Below are positions 63,819 to 64,000 of a stretch of 64,000 bases of DNA, in pieces. Source of the DNA: Auanema rhodensis. Taxonomy: Eukaryota > Nematoda > Chromadorea > Rhabditida > Rhabditidae. The stretch lies in contig OZ059900.1 of the NCBI GenBank assembly GCA_964057225.1, positions 13,097,638-13,161,637 on the forward strand, in the 5' to 3' direction. The position numbers were made by a program, and so were the translations under genes. Each line of letters begins with the position of its first letter. Within the stretch, counting starts at the first letter, position 1. The notes beneath the pieces were generated by a model. That model saw nothing but the letters and a program-made list of their open reading frames with translations. It searched no databases and was not told where the DNA came from.

Positions 63819-64000
63819 ATAGGCTAAAACAGTTCATAAGTTTCCTGAATAGATTTGGTTTAATTACCCAAGTTAGAGGTAGTATCTCAATCTAACCAGA
63901 GAACTTCTGAGTTGGAAATACATTTTGGAAAGCACACCACGAGTGTGCAATATTGAAAACTGTCTGTCTTAGTATGATTATATAACACTATAGATGCCAA
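63819..64000 (-). repeat. Inverted monomer cut by the window end
   Basis: Shows the conserved half with loop tcgtg and gtgttata as in E units, but the last bases read as canonical atctatag and ttggcatc, so it appears to be an E/canonical mixture. The satellite clearly continues beyond 64000. Confidence 0.88.

Larger units (their letters stand above)
1..64000. repeat. Satellite DNA array, ~281/291-bp monomer, fills the window
   Basis: Every part of the window can be assigned to one repeat unit. Phased at cgccgta/cgccgaa, it gives 219 + strand units (199 complete, one broken, 18 complete, one partial) and then 7 inverted units (5 complete, 2 partial). Neighbouring units differ by a few substitutions plus whole 10-bp steps. 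Unit lengths account exactly for 1-56764: 121 x 281, 64 x 291, 7 x 301, 6 x 292 and 1 x 280 bp. No insertion of foreign sequence was found. Arrays of this type are known as centromeric or heterochromatic satellites in eukaryotes; that role here is inference. I do not recognise the family. Confidence 0.98.
62225..64000 (-). repeat. Inverted satellite arm: five full and two partial units
   Basis: Read on the minus strand, units span 62225-62363 (partial), 62364-62654, 62655-62945, 62946-63236, 63237-63527, 63528-63818 and 63819-64000 (cut by the window edge). All full units are 291 bp. Variant content changes from R/D next to the junction to E-core farther out. This matches the unit types of the far left of the window rather than the adjacent 57-62 kb array. 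Confidence 0.95.

Noticed and set aside
1-64000. CRISPR array
   Set aside because: The repeats are directly adjacent, hundreds of bases long and without unique spacers.
1-64000. Embedded telomere repeats, rDNA or transposon fragments
   Set aside because: Reading unit by unit left no unassigned sequence; nothing but the satellite was found.
62225-64000. Inverted arm as an exact mirror palindrome of the adjacent array
   Set aside because: The inverted units lack the cgaag and cagtag markers and change to E-core after two units, so the arm is not a copy of the sequence just left of the junction.

Overview
The whole 64 kb window is one satellite DNA block. I see no gene, RNA gene, transposon or unique sequence anywhere in it. 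The repeat unit is AT-rich and about 281, 291 or 301 bp long. I set its phase at the conserved word cgccgta/cgccgaa. Counting unit by unit gives 199 complete head-to-tail units on the + strand from 1 to 56764: 121 of 281 bp, 64 of 291, 7 of 301, 6 of 292 and 1 of 280. One broken 149-bp unit follows (56765-56913), then 18 consecutive 291-bp units (56914-62151) and a 73-bp partial unit ending at 62224. There the array switches strand, and the last 1.8 kb (62225-64000) is the same satellite in the opposite orientation. The 10-bp length steps come from 2, 3 or 4 copies of a 10-bp subrepeat (tacaaagcta) near the start of each unit.

The organism must be a eukaryote: tens of kilobases of pure tandem repeat with higher-order structure is typical of centromeric or other heterochromatic satellite. 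I do not recognise the family and cannot name the species. The CpG-containing words (cgccg, ccgg or cggg, gacgcgtc) survive in nearly every copy, so either the array was homogenised recently or germline CpG decay is weak.

Legend used below. 'Head' means roughly the first 60 bp of a unit and 'core' about the next 60. G-head: 3 subrepeats, then ccggtga. P-head: ccggtca, usually 2 subrepeats and often beginning cgccgaat. Q-head: cgggtca, usually 2 subrepeats. R-head: 3 subrepeats, then gttttatcctgtca. Canonical core: caaatttgttttgctttggc. D-core: gatcaaattcat followed by cttaatcatc. E-core: caaattcattttgctttagc followed by atctgtag. C-unit: begins cgccgtatatctg, with a 1-bp insertion (agtgatcat), 292 bp. 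The last ~160 bp of the unit is nearly invariant.

Layout: 1-3452 mixed units including three E-core units; 3453-5479 R-headed units; 5480-7747 mostly 281-bp P units; 7748-8891 a condensed relative of the left end; 8892-21992 blocks punctuated by six C-units, with 4-, 5-, 8- and 10-unit periods; 21993-30221 G/P/Q mixtures settling into an 853-bp G-P-Q trimer; 30222-35921 two tandem copies of a 2850-bp ten-unit repeat; 35922-47311 shuffled blocks, some copied from 34.8-36.5 kb; 47312-49870 three 853-bp trimers; 49871-54456 tandem four-unit repeats; 54457-56764 a further copy of the 35-36.5 kb block; 56765-56913 a unit broken by a fold-back; 56914-62151 a uniform R-head/D-core array; 62225-64000 the inverted arm, whose variants match those at the far left of the window. 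The pattern is that of a satellite evolving by unequal exchange and segmental duplication, with two inversion-type rearrangements bounding its youngest-looking subarray.
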